DNA of 33,871 nucleotides from Candidatus Falkowiibacteriota bacterium (GCA_903847415.1 CAINDR010000015.1:1-33871), one strand, 5' to 3'; positions 1-10,800 are shown, counted from the first letter of the stretch. A program made the numbers and translations. Notes: a model not told the origin generated them from the sequence alone.

Positions 1-1848
1 AGTCCCCAGGAATTGAATTGGAATTTTACGGTCAATGGTCTCTTGGACCTCACTCCACCAAAAATTATTACTAGTGGCGTTTTTCCGCCAGCAGACAATA
101 CTAAAGATTTAGTTGCTTCAACTACTGGATCTTCTGCGCAAGGAAAAATAAAGGTTCTTTTACCTCTTCACGCAGAAAGTGACGCCTCCTTTTTGATTAC
201 TAGTAAAACTCCAGCAAATATCCAAAATTTGGAAAAATTTGCTTTAAGCAGTTCTTACCAAGAGATATCAGCTTCTTCAACTGATGTTTTTGTGATTACT
301 ATCGATCCGGAGAAAAATTTTGTTTTAGCCGGCGGTAGTAAAATTAGGGGGTCGGCCCAGATAACAATGCAAAATAACAAAAAAATAGTAGTTTTCCCAA
401 ATTATTTTAGTTTTGAAGTTCCTGATTTTGCAGCTGGAAATTCTTGGCAAATTAATCTCAAAAAACCATTAAGTGCTGATAAATTATTTGTTGATCAAAA
501 TGAACTGGTATTTTCATCAAATTCAACGACTACCGCCAGGACAAGAATTACAAGTTTTTTGCTGGGTTTAAAAGATAAAAGCAGTGAAAATAATCTTTTT
601 TCACAGGTGAGTGTAAACAATGATGAAGTTTTAGTTGTGGCTGCTCCTGGAGTAGCAGGGAATAATATTCTGTTATCATCATCAAGACCGGAAGCAATTT
701 TAATCACTCCTCTTTCTGGTGGAAGTGATGGGGGTGTTAATTTGAGTGTCAAAGATTTGCCTGATCAGCCGATGAATTCAGCAATTCAGATTAATTTTAG
801 TAAAGAGATCAACCCTTTATCAATAATTGGTCCCGCAGATTATGTTTCGAGCACAATTAGAGTTATTAATGCTAATGAATCAGCTAAATTAGCTGAGAAA
901 AGTTGTGTAAATAATTCTGATTGTTCGTCTTATAAATGCTTAGCCAATAAGTGTGTCGGAGATTATGTTTTTGGAAAGTTTTTGCTTTCTAGCGACTATA
1001 AAACTCTAGAATTTTTATCCGATAACGAATGCGGAATTAATGGTTGTGGTGAAAAAATTTATTGTTTGCCAGCAAATGCTAATTTAAAAGTAAGATTAAT
1101 TGCTGCTGAGCTAGAAGAGTGCACAGATAATTCTAGTTGTGCTGCAAAATCGCCATTTATAAACTGTGCGAGCAGTGGTATTGCTAGCAAGAAAGCTTGT
1201 AAAAATTCTTCTGCAAAATTTTATCCTAGCGCCAACATTTTACTTTTGAAGGGAGTTTTTGATTCGTCTGGGAATTCTTTTGATGGTAATCGTGACTCTT
1301 TCTCAGTTGGTCCAGTTAATATTTTTAATCAAAATGTCGGAGATGTTTCTGTGGGGGATAATTTTAAGTGGTCGTTTTTTACTAGCGATAAAATAATGGC
1401 CGATGCTCCAAAAATTAGTTCCTTGGTACCAAACAATAATGATCCGAATGTGAATTCCACCACCCCAATTACTATTAAATTTTCTCCTTTGATGCTCAAC
1501 TCCAGTTTACTTACCGGCACTAGAGAGCAAAATAATGGGGCGGAAGTGGTGGTTCATAAGTTATTAAATTTAAAAAGTTTTAGTAATCCGGTTGGGTATT
1601 GGATTAGCTCCAATAATAATTCAATTCAAAACAATGGAGTGTTTGATCAGACAATTGTGAAGATTAACCATTCTCCATTTATGACCAACAATAGTTTTAA
1701 TGCTCAAGCTGGGTCAGGGATTAGAGATATTTATCAAAACTGTTTCAAGCCAAGTGGTAGTAATAATTGTGCGGCAACTGCTAGTCAGTCTTCTTGTTGC
1801 TTTGGTACTCCAACAGCTAGTTTGAATGAAAACGGTGATTGTCAATAA
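1..1848 (+). CDS. 5'-truncated secreted protein with SbsA-like (Big_5) Ig domains and a Cys-rich segment
   Basis: The reading frame is open from base 1, so the track's TTG start at 13 is an artefact and the N-terminus lies outside the window. Two stretches resemble bacterial Ig-like SbsA/Big_5 domains: one around 'MNSAIQINFSKEINPLS' and one around 'NVNSTTPITIKFSPLM', where the PxNxxxxV...I.I.FS pattern is visible. Between them is a Cys-rich insert with a 'CVNNSDCSSYKCLANKC' knot of the kind found in extracellular disulfide-rich modules. The C-terminus is again Cys-rich ('SQSSCCFGT'). The composition (Ser, Asn and Thr rich, no membrane helix in the visible part) fits an exported surface protein. 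The stop codon lies 20 bases before the next gene's ATG, so the two are probably co-transcribed. The function is unknown; adhesion or a role as part of a surface structure is inference from domain type and neighbours. Confidence 0.75.
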   Translation, partial: SPQELNWNFTVNGLLDLTPPKIITSGVFPPADNTKDLVASTTGSSAQGKIKVLLPLHAESDASFLITSKTPANIQNLEKFALSSSYQEISASSTDVFVITIDPEKNFVLAGGSKIRGSAQITMQNNKKIVVFPNYFSFEVPDFAAGNSWQINLKKPLSADKLFVDQNELVFSSNSTTTARTRITSFLLGLKDKSSENNLFSQVSVNNDEVLVVAAPGVAGNNILLSSSRPEAILITPLSGGSDGGVNLSVKDLPDQPMNSAIQINFSKEINPLSIIGPADYVSSTIRVINANESAKLAEKSCVNNSDCSSYKCLANKCVGDYVFGKFLLSSDYKTLEFLSDNECGINGCGEKIYCLPANANLKVRLIAAELEECTDNSSCAAKSPFINCASSGIASKKACKNSSAKFYPSANILLLKGVFDSSGNSFDGNRDSFSVGPVNIFNQNVGDVSVGDNFKWSFFTSDKIMADAPKISSLVPNNNDPNVNSTTPITIKFSPLMLNSSLLTGTREQNNGAEVVVHKLLNLKSFSNPVGYWISSNNNSIQNNGVFDQTIVKINHSPFMTNNSFNAQAGSGIRDIYQNCFKPSGSNNCAATASQSSCCFGTPTASLNENGDCQ

Positions 1849-1868
1849 ATTTAGAGTTTTTATTTTTT

Positions 1869-4800
1869 ATGAAGAAATTTAAGAGAATTTTAATCATTAC
1901 TGTTGCTTTGAGCCTCTTCCTTTTGGGAGCCAAAGCAGTTTTAGCGGCAACTGCTTCTGACCTTGGTGTTGATCAGGTCAGTTCAACTATTAATTTGGTA
2001 GATACTGGTCCTCAGGAAATAATTACGAGGATTATTAATATTGGGCTTGGTTTTCTAGGCTTCATTGCAGTTTGTATTATTTTGTGGGGCGGTTTTGTTT
2101 GGATGAAGAGTGGCGGCAGCGCTGATCAAATTTCAAAGGCCCAGAATATTCTAAAGGCCGGAATAGTTGGTCTTTTGATTATTGTTTCTGCTTGGGGGAT
2201 CACTACTTTTATTATTAACAAAGTTATTAATGGCAACAATGGCAGTGGTGGAAGTAGTCAAACTGATCCAACGCTTTGTACTAACGGCCTTTCTTGTTTA
2301 TGTGGTGGTCATATTGTCTGCACTAATAATATTGGCTCTTGTGTCGGTTCCCAATCTCCTTGTACTAATCCGCAAACTAGTTGTAGTTCAGTTTTGGGTA
2401 GTTGTGTTAAAAACGACAGTCTTTGTAATTCGCCAGATAAATTTTGCAACAATAGTTGTGTTTGTGAAAACAAATCTCAGGGTGGTGAATCTTGCGGCTT
2501 AAAATCTGATGGTTCTTGTGATATTTCTGGCAACAAATGTGCCGATGGCTTGGTTTGTAATCCAAATTCTTGTCTTTGTGAAGGGCCAATCACGATTTCC
2601 GGAGTAAGTCCAGTTGGTGGTTTTTGTAAGAATGATGTTAATAAAGTTTGTAATACAGACGCCGACTGTCCAAGCTCTACTTGTGATACTGAAACCCCAA
2701 ATGGGAAGACCGGGAATTTATTAACCATCTTTGGTAGTAACTTTAATAAGAATTCTAGTCTCACATATATTTTTCAAGAAAATTTTGAAAGTTATCCAGT
2801 AAATCAAGCTCCTAGTGGACCGGCCTTTAGTTCTTTAATTAAGGGAGCTAATGCTGATATTCAAATTAAGAATAGCCCTTTCAATTCAAAGTCTTTGTAC
2901 TTCAAACAAAATCCTGGAAATACTGATAGTTCAGGAACAGCAGCGGAGATTACTTATCAATTAGCGAGTTCTACTTTTGAAGAAGGCCACTCTTATCAAT
3001 TGATGATCAATAGAATTACTGGCCGCCTGGGAAATGGTTTAGAGATTTATCTTGGTGATCAAAAAATATCCACACTAGCACCAAAAGAAGGTGAATATAA
3101 TATTGGCTTAGGAATTCCAATTGGTTTTACTAATTTTAACAACAAAAAAATTCGTTTTTCCTTGCTCGCTGGTCCAACTGGCTTAGGAACAGATCTTTAT
3201 TTGGATGATATCAAGATTCTTGATCAGACTGTGCTTTCTTCGGTGACAATTGGTGGTGTTTTAGCTAAACCGAGTTGGTATGCTAATCCAAGTTGCATGG
3301 GAAATACTGCTAGCCAAATGGTTGTAACGGTTCCAGAAGGGGTGCAAAATGGTGAAATAAAGATAGTGCGTGGACAAGAGATTGAGTCCACTAATGATGA
3401 CAATGGACCAAAGATTAAAGATTTCGTCGTTAACAATATTGATCGCCCAGGTCTTTGTTCTCTCAGTCCTCAGGAAGCAAGAACTAATCAATCTCTCAAT
3501 TTTTATGGTGCCAAATTAAATGGCACAACGCCTTATTTTGGTGATTTTCAGGCTAATGTTTCTAGCAACAAAAGCGTCCTTAATCCAAGCTCAGGGTCAG
3601 TGTCTGTGCCTCTTTTAGTTGCCGGGCAAAGTGGTTTTTTTGTGATGGATGGTTTAAAGAAAAGTAATTTTCTCTTCTTTAATAAGTTAAATGATCTTCC
3701 GCCAGCACCAGTTATTACAGCAATCACCCCAAAGTCTGGGACAAGTGAGCAATATGTCACAATTAATGGTCGCAATTTTGGCAATAATCGGGGTAATGGT
3801 AAAGTATTTTTTGGTAATCAGGAGGCAAAATACACCTTTCCCGATGAATGTAAGTTTGCGGCTTGGTCAGATAATGAAATCTTAGTTAAAGTTCCTAGTG
3901 GTCTAATTACAACCTCTACTAATATCACCGTTCAGACTGACAGTTGGGTTGCTTATTCTTCGAGTAGTAATTTATTTTTTGATTACCAAGCTAACGCGCC
4001 TTTGAAGCCAGGGATTTGTAAGATTGATCCAAATCGTGGACCAAATAATTCTAAAACTGCTCTTTTGGGGGAAAATTTTGGCAATAGTCCAGTGGAAGTT
4101 TATTTTAATGCAGTGCTGGCGAATAGTTTAGCGCCAACTTTTATTGGTTTATTAAATAAAGTAGAGGTTACTGTCCCAGAAAATGCTTTTTCTGGGCCAG
4201 TAAAATTAAAAAATAATCAAGGAGAAAGTAACCCGGTCAATTTTGAAGTGGGTGCTTGTCAAAAAAATACTGATTGCACTTCTGGGCTTTGTTGTCCTAC
4301 ATCCTCTTTCCGAAAGGGAGAGTGTGTTAATGATTTGAATGACTGCTTTTCTGGTTCTAAAAATTCAGTATTTGAATGGACCTTTGGAACTGGTGCTGGA
4401 CTAGGAACAACAACCAATCCTTTTGGTAGTTGTTTAGGGAATTCCAAGAATGTTGGTTCTTGTCAGACAGATAGTCTTTGTCCAAACACACCAGGACAAT
4501 GCTCTTCAGCCTCTATGCCGATCACCGTATCTAAAGGTGATTGCTGTCCAGCTGGTTATGTTTTTGAGGATGGTTATTGTTGGGAGCAGACTGAATGTCC
4601 GTCAGGGTATCGTTTGGATAATAATAAGTGTGAAAGAGAGGGTCAGGAGCTTGGTTGTGGCAAGGGTGATGGTATTATGCTTTGTGCTACCTTAGAAGAT
4701 TTTGCTAATAAAAATCGTTTAGTTTATAAAACTAAAGAAAAATGTAAAGATGGTTGGCTAAAAATTAAAGGAGATTTTTGCGCTGCAGCTGGATCCTTTG

Positions 4801-7769
4801 CTGAACTAAAAGAAAGTGATAATTGCACTCCTTGCGATCGAAAGGGTGAAACTTGTTTTGAGGATCGTTGTGTAATTAATTTACCAAACAAAGACAACGG
4901 TCTTACTTGTGGAGATAATTTTGATCGTAGTGGCGGCACTTATTGCAAAACATTAACTTCTTACGGTAATAAAAATCGTTTAGTTTATTCTTCTTCTCAA
5001 ACTTGTAAGGTTGGTTGGATAAAAATTGATAATAATCTTTGTGCTCAAGGCGAGAACTATGAAGAGCTAAAAGGTCACGACAACTGCTCTCCTTGTAATC
5101 AGTCGGGAGAGAAATGTTTTAAGGGTCGCTGTATCATTGATCTTCAATGTAAAGGAATGGAAAAGTGTACTAATGGTTCATGTACAGTTGAGGAAGCACC
5201 ATCTTGCGAATGTTGTTGTGATAAGAATAACGGAGCAGCTGATTGTTGTGCTCCTTTGACGTGTAGTGGTACCTGTGGATCAAGCACCAAGGACGATGGA
5301 CAATTTGGTAAATGTTCTGGTTGTATGGCGGTAGGTGAAAAAACTGAAACCAGAGATGCAGCTTGTAATTGTTCTGGACACAATGGACAGTTTTGTTCTG
5401 ATAATAACGGCAAAAATCCAGCAGGGGCTTGCGTTGATTGCGCAACTTTGGACGCTAACGAATGTTTAGCACACGCTTCGGTTTGTTGTTTAGATGCTCA
5501 AAATTTGGAAAACGGTGAGCCAGTTTGTCGTGGTGGTGCTGGGGATTTGATTTCCAAGGATCCTAAAAAAGTAAATGAGTTTGGTTATTGTGCTTATTAT
5601 AATTGTGCCGGTGGCCCTAGTAATAAATGTGCTTCCAGTTCACCTGTGGTTAATGGCGCTTTTTCTTTAATTACTGATTGTGAAAGCGGTTGCAAGCCAA
5701 CTAGCACAAGCACAGGTCTTGGTTTGAATTGTGGCGGAACAAGTAATCAGACCACCCCAGGAAAATGCCAGCCATCTGTTTGTTCTGGTGCTTTTGGGGG
5801 CACACCATTTTCTTGTTTGAGTGCTACTGGTTCTACTATTTCTTCATCTACTCCTTCGGCTAATGGTGATTGTGGAATTTGTTGCTGTACACCAGGAAAT
5901 AATGATTCTTGTAAGGCGCTTAATTCAAAATTATTCTGTTCAGCAAACAAAGGTTCTTGCACTGGCGGATCACGTGGTCTTTGTTGTGGTTGCTCAAGTG
6001 ATTCGGAGTGCGGAATTGATGCTGGTTGTGGTTCTGATACTTGTTGTCACCCAAAACCAACAGTTTCCACAATTAATCCACCAGCTAATACTGAAAATGT
6101 TTGTCGAAATTCGGTAATTAAAATTACCTTTAATCAGGAAATGAGTGGAGATAGTTTGCATAATGAAAATATTAAACTTCTTGAGGAATTACCATTTGGC
6201 TCAACTTGTCCAACGGGAACTATTTTAGCTGTTGATAATTCGAAGACAAACTTTTTGGCCAAGATTTATCAGCAGTTTGAAAAAATATTAGTAGTGGTTG
6301 CTAAAATTTTTAATCGTGATTTGGTTTCGGCTGATAGTACTGGTAATTATCGTTATTGCCAGGTGCCAACGATTATTAATCTCGATTATTCCAATAAAAA
6401 TGCTACCGTGGTGACGATAAAACCAAAAACAATTTTAGGAAAAGAACAAAATTATCTTGTTTTTGTGAAAGGTAATGGAAAAGAAATTGCTCCAGCGGAG
6501 GGAGTATTGAGTATTGATGGTGTTGGAATGGCTGCTCCAGGCGGATTGGCTATCGATTCTATTTCTTTTCAGGCTCTTCAGGCTAATTTAGAGAGTTATT
6601 ACCAGAAGATCGAAGATATTAATCAGAAAATCGTTTACCTCATTAATGAAAATCAAAAAAATAAGAATGATGAAAAAATCCTCAACTTAACTCGTGAACT
6701 AGAAGGATTGGAGCGCCAGAAAAATCAAACTGGATTAGAAATTATTGCTAACGTTGGCTTGGAAGGAGATGAATTAGTTGAGCTAAAAGATAAAATTAAT
6801 TATTCAGAGAGCCGAAGAAGGGACTTTGTTATTTTAAGAAGCAAGCTTTTTGAAGCGATGTTGAAAGGTGATCAGAAGTTTATTGATCAAAATATAGATA
6901 AGCTTAACGTTCTTAATGACGAGCTGCGTGATTTGTTAGAATCAGTAGATCCGGTAATTAAAGAATATGCCAGTTGGTCGCCAGTCAAAGATTTTTATCA
7001 AGGAGCGATTAGTGCAAAGATCAATAACAACACCTATAAAGCTTATATTAGTCGTTTTAAGACTAAGAAAGAGAATGATATTTGTGAAATTAACTACACA
7101 ACCCTAACCCCTCATTCTTATTTGTTCTCAACTCTCACTAATGACGCCGGCGATGATGTGTTAGCAACATCTTCTTTCGATAAGATGCCAGATCGAGACA
7201 AAGTTTTTCAGGCGAAGGCCTTTAGCGTTGATGATCAAGAGCTTACTCCAGTTCCTGGCTATGACTGGTCCTGGGATTATCAATTAGAAGATTCCAAAAT
7301 TATGTTCTTAGCTAGCTCCACAAATTCTGAACAGCCACTTCTAGCTAATCAAGTGTTAGTCACTGCATCTTCAACCACTAATGACGCCAAATCACTGCTT
7401 TATGCCAGTGTGAAAATGGCCAGCAATAATCAGTATAAGGGCGGAGATGGAAAAAAGACTAGCTCCGAATTGTTTGTCTTTATTTGTGCCAATCCTTGGC
7501 CAGCAATTAAGAGTGATGGAACTTGGTCGCCTTGGACAGACAGTGATGGCGGTAGTTATAATTATGGTTTTCATTATTGTCGTGATGCTGGTGAGCCTGG
7601 ACAAGCAGATGATTTACCAGAATTAAAAACCGATGCTGTTAATAATAATCCTGGTCAAATTTGTAGCAATAAACCAAGTCAAACTTGTACTTCGACCGCT
7701 TCTTGTCCTTCTGGGGGAACTTGTGTTTGGGATATTTTGAAAGAATCTTATTTTTTTCAGAATAATTAA
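1869..7769 (+). CDS. Giant secreted protein: VirB2/TrbC-like N-terminus, IPT/TIG domains, Cys-rich repeats, SbsA-like domain, coiled coil
   Basis: The protein has 1966 residues from the ATG at 1869; the track start at 1839 adds ten residues that overlap the previous gene and would bury the signal peptide. Residues 1-26 are a signal peptide ending 'AKAVLA'. Two hydrophobic helices follow (about 55-78 and 95-117) with 'WGGFVWMKSGG' between them, the layout of VirB2/TrbC-type pilin-like proteins. IPT/TIG-like domains start near 240, 528, 613 and 713; the first is split by a jelly-roll-like segment (about 300-455, ending 'LYLDDIKILD'). A long Cys-rich region (about 797-1395) contains a tandem repeat of about 85 residues ('NKNRLVY' twice). 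An SbsA/Big_5-like domain starts near 1394 and a coiled coil spans about 1564-1694. The natural reading is a membrane-tethered giant surface protein or a component of a type IV secretion-like surface apparatus. Function is inference. Confidence 0.8.
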   Translation: MKKFKRILIITVALSLFLLGAKAVLAATASDLGVDQVSSTINLVDTGPQEIITRIINIGLGFLGFIAVCIILWGGFVWMKSGGSADQISKAQNILKAGIVGLLIIVSAWGITTFIINKVINGNNGSGGSSQTDPTLCTNGLSCLCGGHIVCTNNIGSCVGSQSPCTNPQTSCSSVLGSCVKNDSLCNSPDKFCNNSCVCENKSQGGESCGLKSDGSCDISGNKCADGLVCNPNSCLCEGPITISGVSPVGGFCKNDVNKVCNTDADCPSSTCDTETPNGKTGNLLTIFGSNFNKNSSLTYIFQENFESYPVNQAPSGPAFSSLIKGANADIQIKNSPFNSKSLYFKQNPGNTDSSGTAAEITYQLASSTFEEGHSYQLMINRITGRLGNGLEIYLGDQKISTLAPKEGEYNIGLGIPIGFTNFNNKKIRFSLLAGPTGLGTDLYLDDIKILDQTVLSSVTIGGVLAKPSWYANPSCMGNTASQMVVTVPEGVQNGEIKIVRGQEIESTNDDNGPKIKDFVVNNIDRPGLCSLSPQEARTNQSLNFYGAKLNGTTPYFGDFQANVSSNKSVLNPSSGSVSVPLLVAGQSGFFVMDGLKKSNFLFFNKLNDLPPAPVITAITPKSGTSEQYVTINGRNFGNNRGNGKVFFGNQEAKYTFPDECKFAAWSDNEILVKVPSGLITTSTNITVQTDSWVAYSSSSNLFFDYQANAPLKPGICKIDPNRGPNNSKTALLGENFGNSPVEVYFNAVLANSLAPTFIGLLNKVEVTVPENAFSGPVKLKNNQGESNPVNFEVGACQKNTDCTSGLCCPTSSFRKGECVNDLNDCFSGSKNSVFEWTFGTGAGLGTTTNPFGSCLGNSKNVGSCQTDSLCPNTPGQCSSASMPITVSKGDCCPAGYVFEDGYCWEQTECPSGYRLDNNKCEREGQELGCGKGDGIMLCATLEDFANKNRLVYKTKEKCKDGWLKIKGDFCAAAGSFAELKESDNCTPCDRKGETCFEDRCVINLPNKDNGLTCGDNFDRSGGTYCKTLTSYGNKNRLVYSSSQTCKVGWIKIDNNLCAQGENYEELKGHDNCSPCNQSGEKCFKGRCIIDLQCKGMEKCTNGSCTVEEAPSCECCCDKNNGAADCCAPLTCSGTCGSSTKDDGQFGKCSGCMAVGEKTETRDAACNCSGHNGQFCSDNNGKNPAGACVDCATLDANECLAHASVCCLDAQNLENGEPVCRGGAGDLISKDPKKVNEFGYCAYYNCAGGPSNKCASSSPVVNGAFSLITDCESGCKPTSTSTGLGLNCGGTSNQTTPGKCQPSVCSGAFGGTPFSCLSATGSTISSSTPSANGDCGICCCTPGNNDSCKALNSKLFCSANKGSCTGGSRGLCCGCSSDSECGIDAGCGSDTCCHPKPTVSTINPPANTENVCRNSVIKITFNQEMSGDSLHNENIKLLEELPFGSTCPTGTILAVDNSKTNFLAKIYQQFEKILVVVAKIFNRDLVSADSTGNYRYCQVPTIINLDYSNKNATVVTIKPKTILGKEQNYLVFVKGNGKEIAPAEGVLSIDGVGMAAPGGLAIDSISFQALQANLESYYQKIEDINQKIVYLINENQKNKNDEKILNLTRELEGLERQKNQTGLEIIANVGLEGDELVELKDKINYSESRRRDFVILRSKLFEAMLKGDQKFIDQNIDKLNVLNDELRDLLESVDPVIKEYASWSPVKDFYQGAISAKINNNTYKAYISRFKTKKENDICEINYTTLTPHSYLFSTLTNDAGDDVLATSSFDKMPDRDKVFQAKAFSVDDQELTPVPGYDWSWDYQLEDSKIMFLASSTNSEQPLLANQVLVTASSTTNDAKSLLYASVKMASNNQYKGGDGKKTSSELFVFICANPWPAIKSDGTWSPWTDSDGGSYNYGFHYCRDAGEPGQADDLPELKTDAVNNNPGQICSNKPSQTCTSTASCPSGGTCVWDILKESYFFQNN

Positions 7770-7782
7770 TTTGTGTTATAAT
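7754..7782 (+). promoter_or_regulatory. Predicted sigma-70 promoter for the 1468-residue protein gene
   Basis: The -35-like TTTTCA is followed after exactly 17 bases by TATAAT, which also carries a TGN extended -10 (TGT-TATAAT). The -35 overlaps the 3' end of the preceding gene. The predicted transcript would start near 7789, about 20 bases before the ATG at 7811. Confidence 0.55.
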
Positions 7783-7810
7783 TAGTTTATCTAAAACTCA
7801 TTTCGATTAT

Positions 7811-10800
7811 ATGGAATTATTAAATTACCAAAAAACTGGCAAAGCACTTTTTTATTCAACTGCCATTTTTTTGTTTTTAACTAGTTTCTTCTTCAAAAAT
7901 CCGGGAACTGCTCAAGCAGTTGAAGCCACCTCCACTAGTCCTGATGCAATTGCCATTAGAATTTTACCAAACTCCGAACATTACGGAATTGAGCGTTGGT
8001 ACAAAGAGAAAGGTTTTTCTGGCGCACCGCAATTTCTAATGGTTGATGGTTATGAGGCGGTTCGCGACGGTCGCACAGTCTATGTTAACGCGACTAATGT
8101 GATTAATTTCACAGGCGCCACCTCTACAATTCATACTAATATTTATTTGATTTCTTATAATCAAGAAATTAAGCCGGGCACTACTGATGTCTTGGGACAG
8201 ATTATTGCCAATTGGAAGTTTAATAAAAATATTAATAGTTCAGGGAAGTGCTTTACTCCGCCAACAACGCCAACAACAGTGAGCACTAGCACTTGTTCGA
8301 TTGATGGAGATTGTCTCGCTGGTACTTTTTGTAATAGCGATAAGGCCAAAATTATTCGTGATGTTTCGCGCCTCGCAATTTTAGCAGAAATCAAGTCGGC
8401 ACTGGAAAATTATAAAAATAAAAATAATAAATATCCTGATTTACCATCCGGAACTTATGTTCCTCATTTAACAATTTCCACTTGGCCTAGTTGGCAAAGC
8501 ACTTTTGCGGTTCAATTGGGGGTTGAAAAATCATTAACTGATCCAATCAATAAATTGGGTAGTTGTGGTGATGCCCGTTTTGAAGCTAAAACTTGTTGGG
8601 ATAAAAATACCAATGAATATTCTTCTTCATTGAATCCTTTGGCATTCCCGGCGGAGAGTAGGGTGATGGCTTATTATTCGAAAAATAATGGTAATTCTTT
8701 TTCTCTTTGCGCTTCAATGGAAGCTGGATCATCCTATGACACTAGCGATCAAGCGCTTAGCAAGCAAGCTTGTGATGTCGACTTTTCGACAATCACTCCA
8801 AAGAGTATTAAGTTTAAAGTTTTTAGTTTGCAAGGAGAACTTGGTCAAGCTTTTTCCGGTTTTGTGCAGGTGGAAAATCCTGGCGGGAATCCACTGAATT
8901 GGACGGTTGAAGATTTGAGTATTACGCAAGTTAATTCTAGTAATATTGCTCTTTGGAAAACAGCACTACAAAATCAGCAAAACCAGATGACGGTTTTAAA
9001 TAATGGGAAAAATCAATTAGAGTCAGAGATCTCTTTGATTACTAACGAAATTACCGCAAAACAAACAACTCTAACCAATTTTCAAAATAAGTTAGCAAGT
9101 TCAACCGCTACTTTAAATCTTTTTACAAGTAAGATGGTAACAGTGGATAGTTATACCGCTTTAATTAAAGAAGCCGAAAAAAATAATAATGAGTTAGCAG
9201 TTTTAGGACATAAAAATTCTTTTGATGCTGCTGAGTACTCAAAAAATCAAGTCGGCGTCACAATCGCTAATAGCGAAGAGGCGGATGCCAGTGTTCTTTT
9301 GGAATTCAAAACCAAAGTTTCTGATTTGGAAACCTTAAGATTGAAATTAAAGAGTTTGCGTGACAACATGATAGCAGCAAAACAAAATAACGATATTGCA
9401 TACATCAACAATAATCAAGGTGTCTTAAGTAATTTTGAGTCAGACAAAGACAAGCTAGCTACTAACTTGAATAAAGATTTGCAGAAATATGTCACCTCAA
9501 TGCAGACTTTCAAGAATGGAGCTAATTCGCAAATTAATCCTTTGCAAAATAGTTTGAATCAGTTAAATAATCAATTGATCACTAAGAATCAGGAGTTAGA
9601 TGCTCAAATTTATGACATTAACACACTTCAGGCTCAGATTAATGACAAAATCGCTCTAATTAATTCGGCGAGTGAAAATTTTGAAGGTGGCGTTCAGTTT
9701 CAGGCTACCAATAATCCTAATCAGATAAAAATTTATGCCAAAAAATCTCTCAAAGCAACATCTTCTTTAATCAAAATTACGGTTAGTGATGGAGTTTCTT
9801 CCAATTCTACTACCACAAAAATTGTTGTTAGTAAAAAAAAGGCAAAGATTGAGGCTGATAACTATGAATATCTTTTAAATAAAAATAATCAATTATCTTA
9901 TGTTTTTTATTTAAACGATGATTCGGTCACCAGTACCACGGCGATTCCTTCTTATTCTTTAAAGGTAGCGGCTTCGAACGCCTTTCCCGTTGTTACTGCT
10001 CTTGATCAATGGAAGACGATTAATAATGGTTTGCAATATAAAATTAATCGTGAGGAACGTGGTCGCTTTAAGGTAACAATTTCTCAATCTGGCTCTACTA
10101 TCACCGGCTTAAATGGTCTCGACAAAAAAATCGATTACGAAGTTGTTCTTAACCCAACCTCTCCTAATCAAACTAAAAAGAACTTCTCTTTAATTTTAAA
10201 ACAAGATAAACCAATTTTTGATTATCAATGTGAAGATAGTGTAAGAAGACATGGTAATTATAATTGTCAGGTAAAACTATTAAATTCAGATAATCATGAC
10301 ATTATCTACACGGTCAATGGTTTAAACGGTCTTGGTCTTTCAACTGCAAGTCCAACACATCCTGGACAATTAAAAATTAGTGGCCAAGCTTTCGGTCCAG
10401 TACCAACTCCTTCCTCAACTATGCTGGATTTACTTGAAGAAGTCGTGATGTGTGACACCAAAACAACTAAACTCGATACCTTTCAAAAAGATAGCGCAAA
10501 TCAAACTTCTACGGTAACCACTCTTCTTGGTGCTTATAATGATATTTTTAGCACAAAAAAAGTTTTATTTTCAATTTTTTCTGGTGGAAAAATGAAACTT
10601 CTTGATGCCAACTCCTATGAATCTCAAGCACCAGAAAATTTAAATATCAATCAATCTCTTCCTGGGGCCTTACTATCGCCAGTACTTAGAACCTTCAGTT
10701 GGTTGAATAGTCTTTTGACAATCAGTAATGTTTTAGCTGGTGATACTGATAATAATTTCTCTGATGATATTTGTGTTTTAAAGCCAGGTGGAACAAACAG

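Noticed and set aside
13-15. TTG start of the first ORF
   Set aside because: The frame is open to base 1 and the protein has no signal peptide at this point, so the gene is cut by the window edge rather than starting here.
1839-1868. Track start of the 1976-residue ORF
   Set aside because: It lies within the previous gene; the ATG at 1869 gives a clean signal peptide (MKKFKRILII...).
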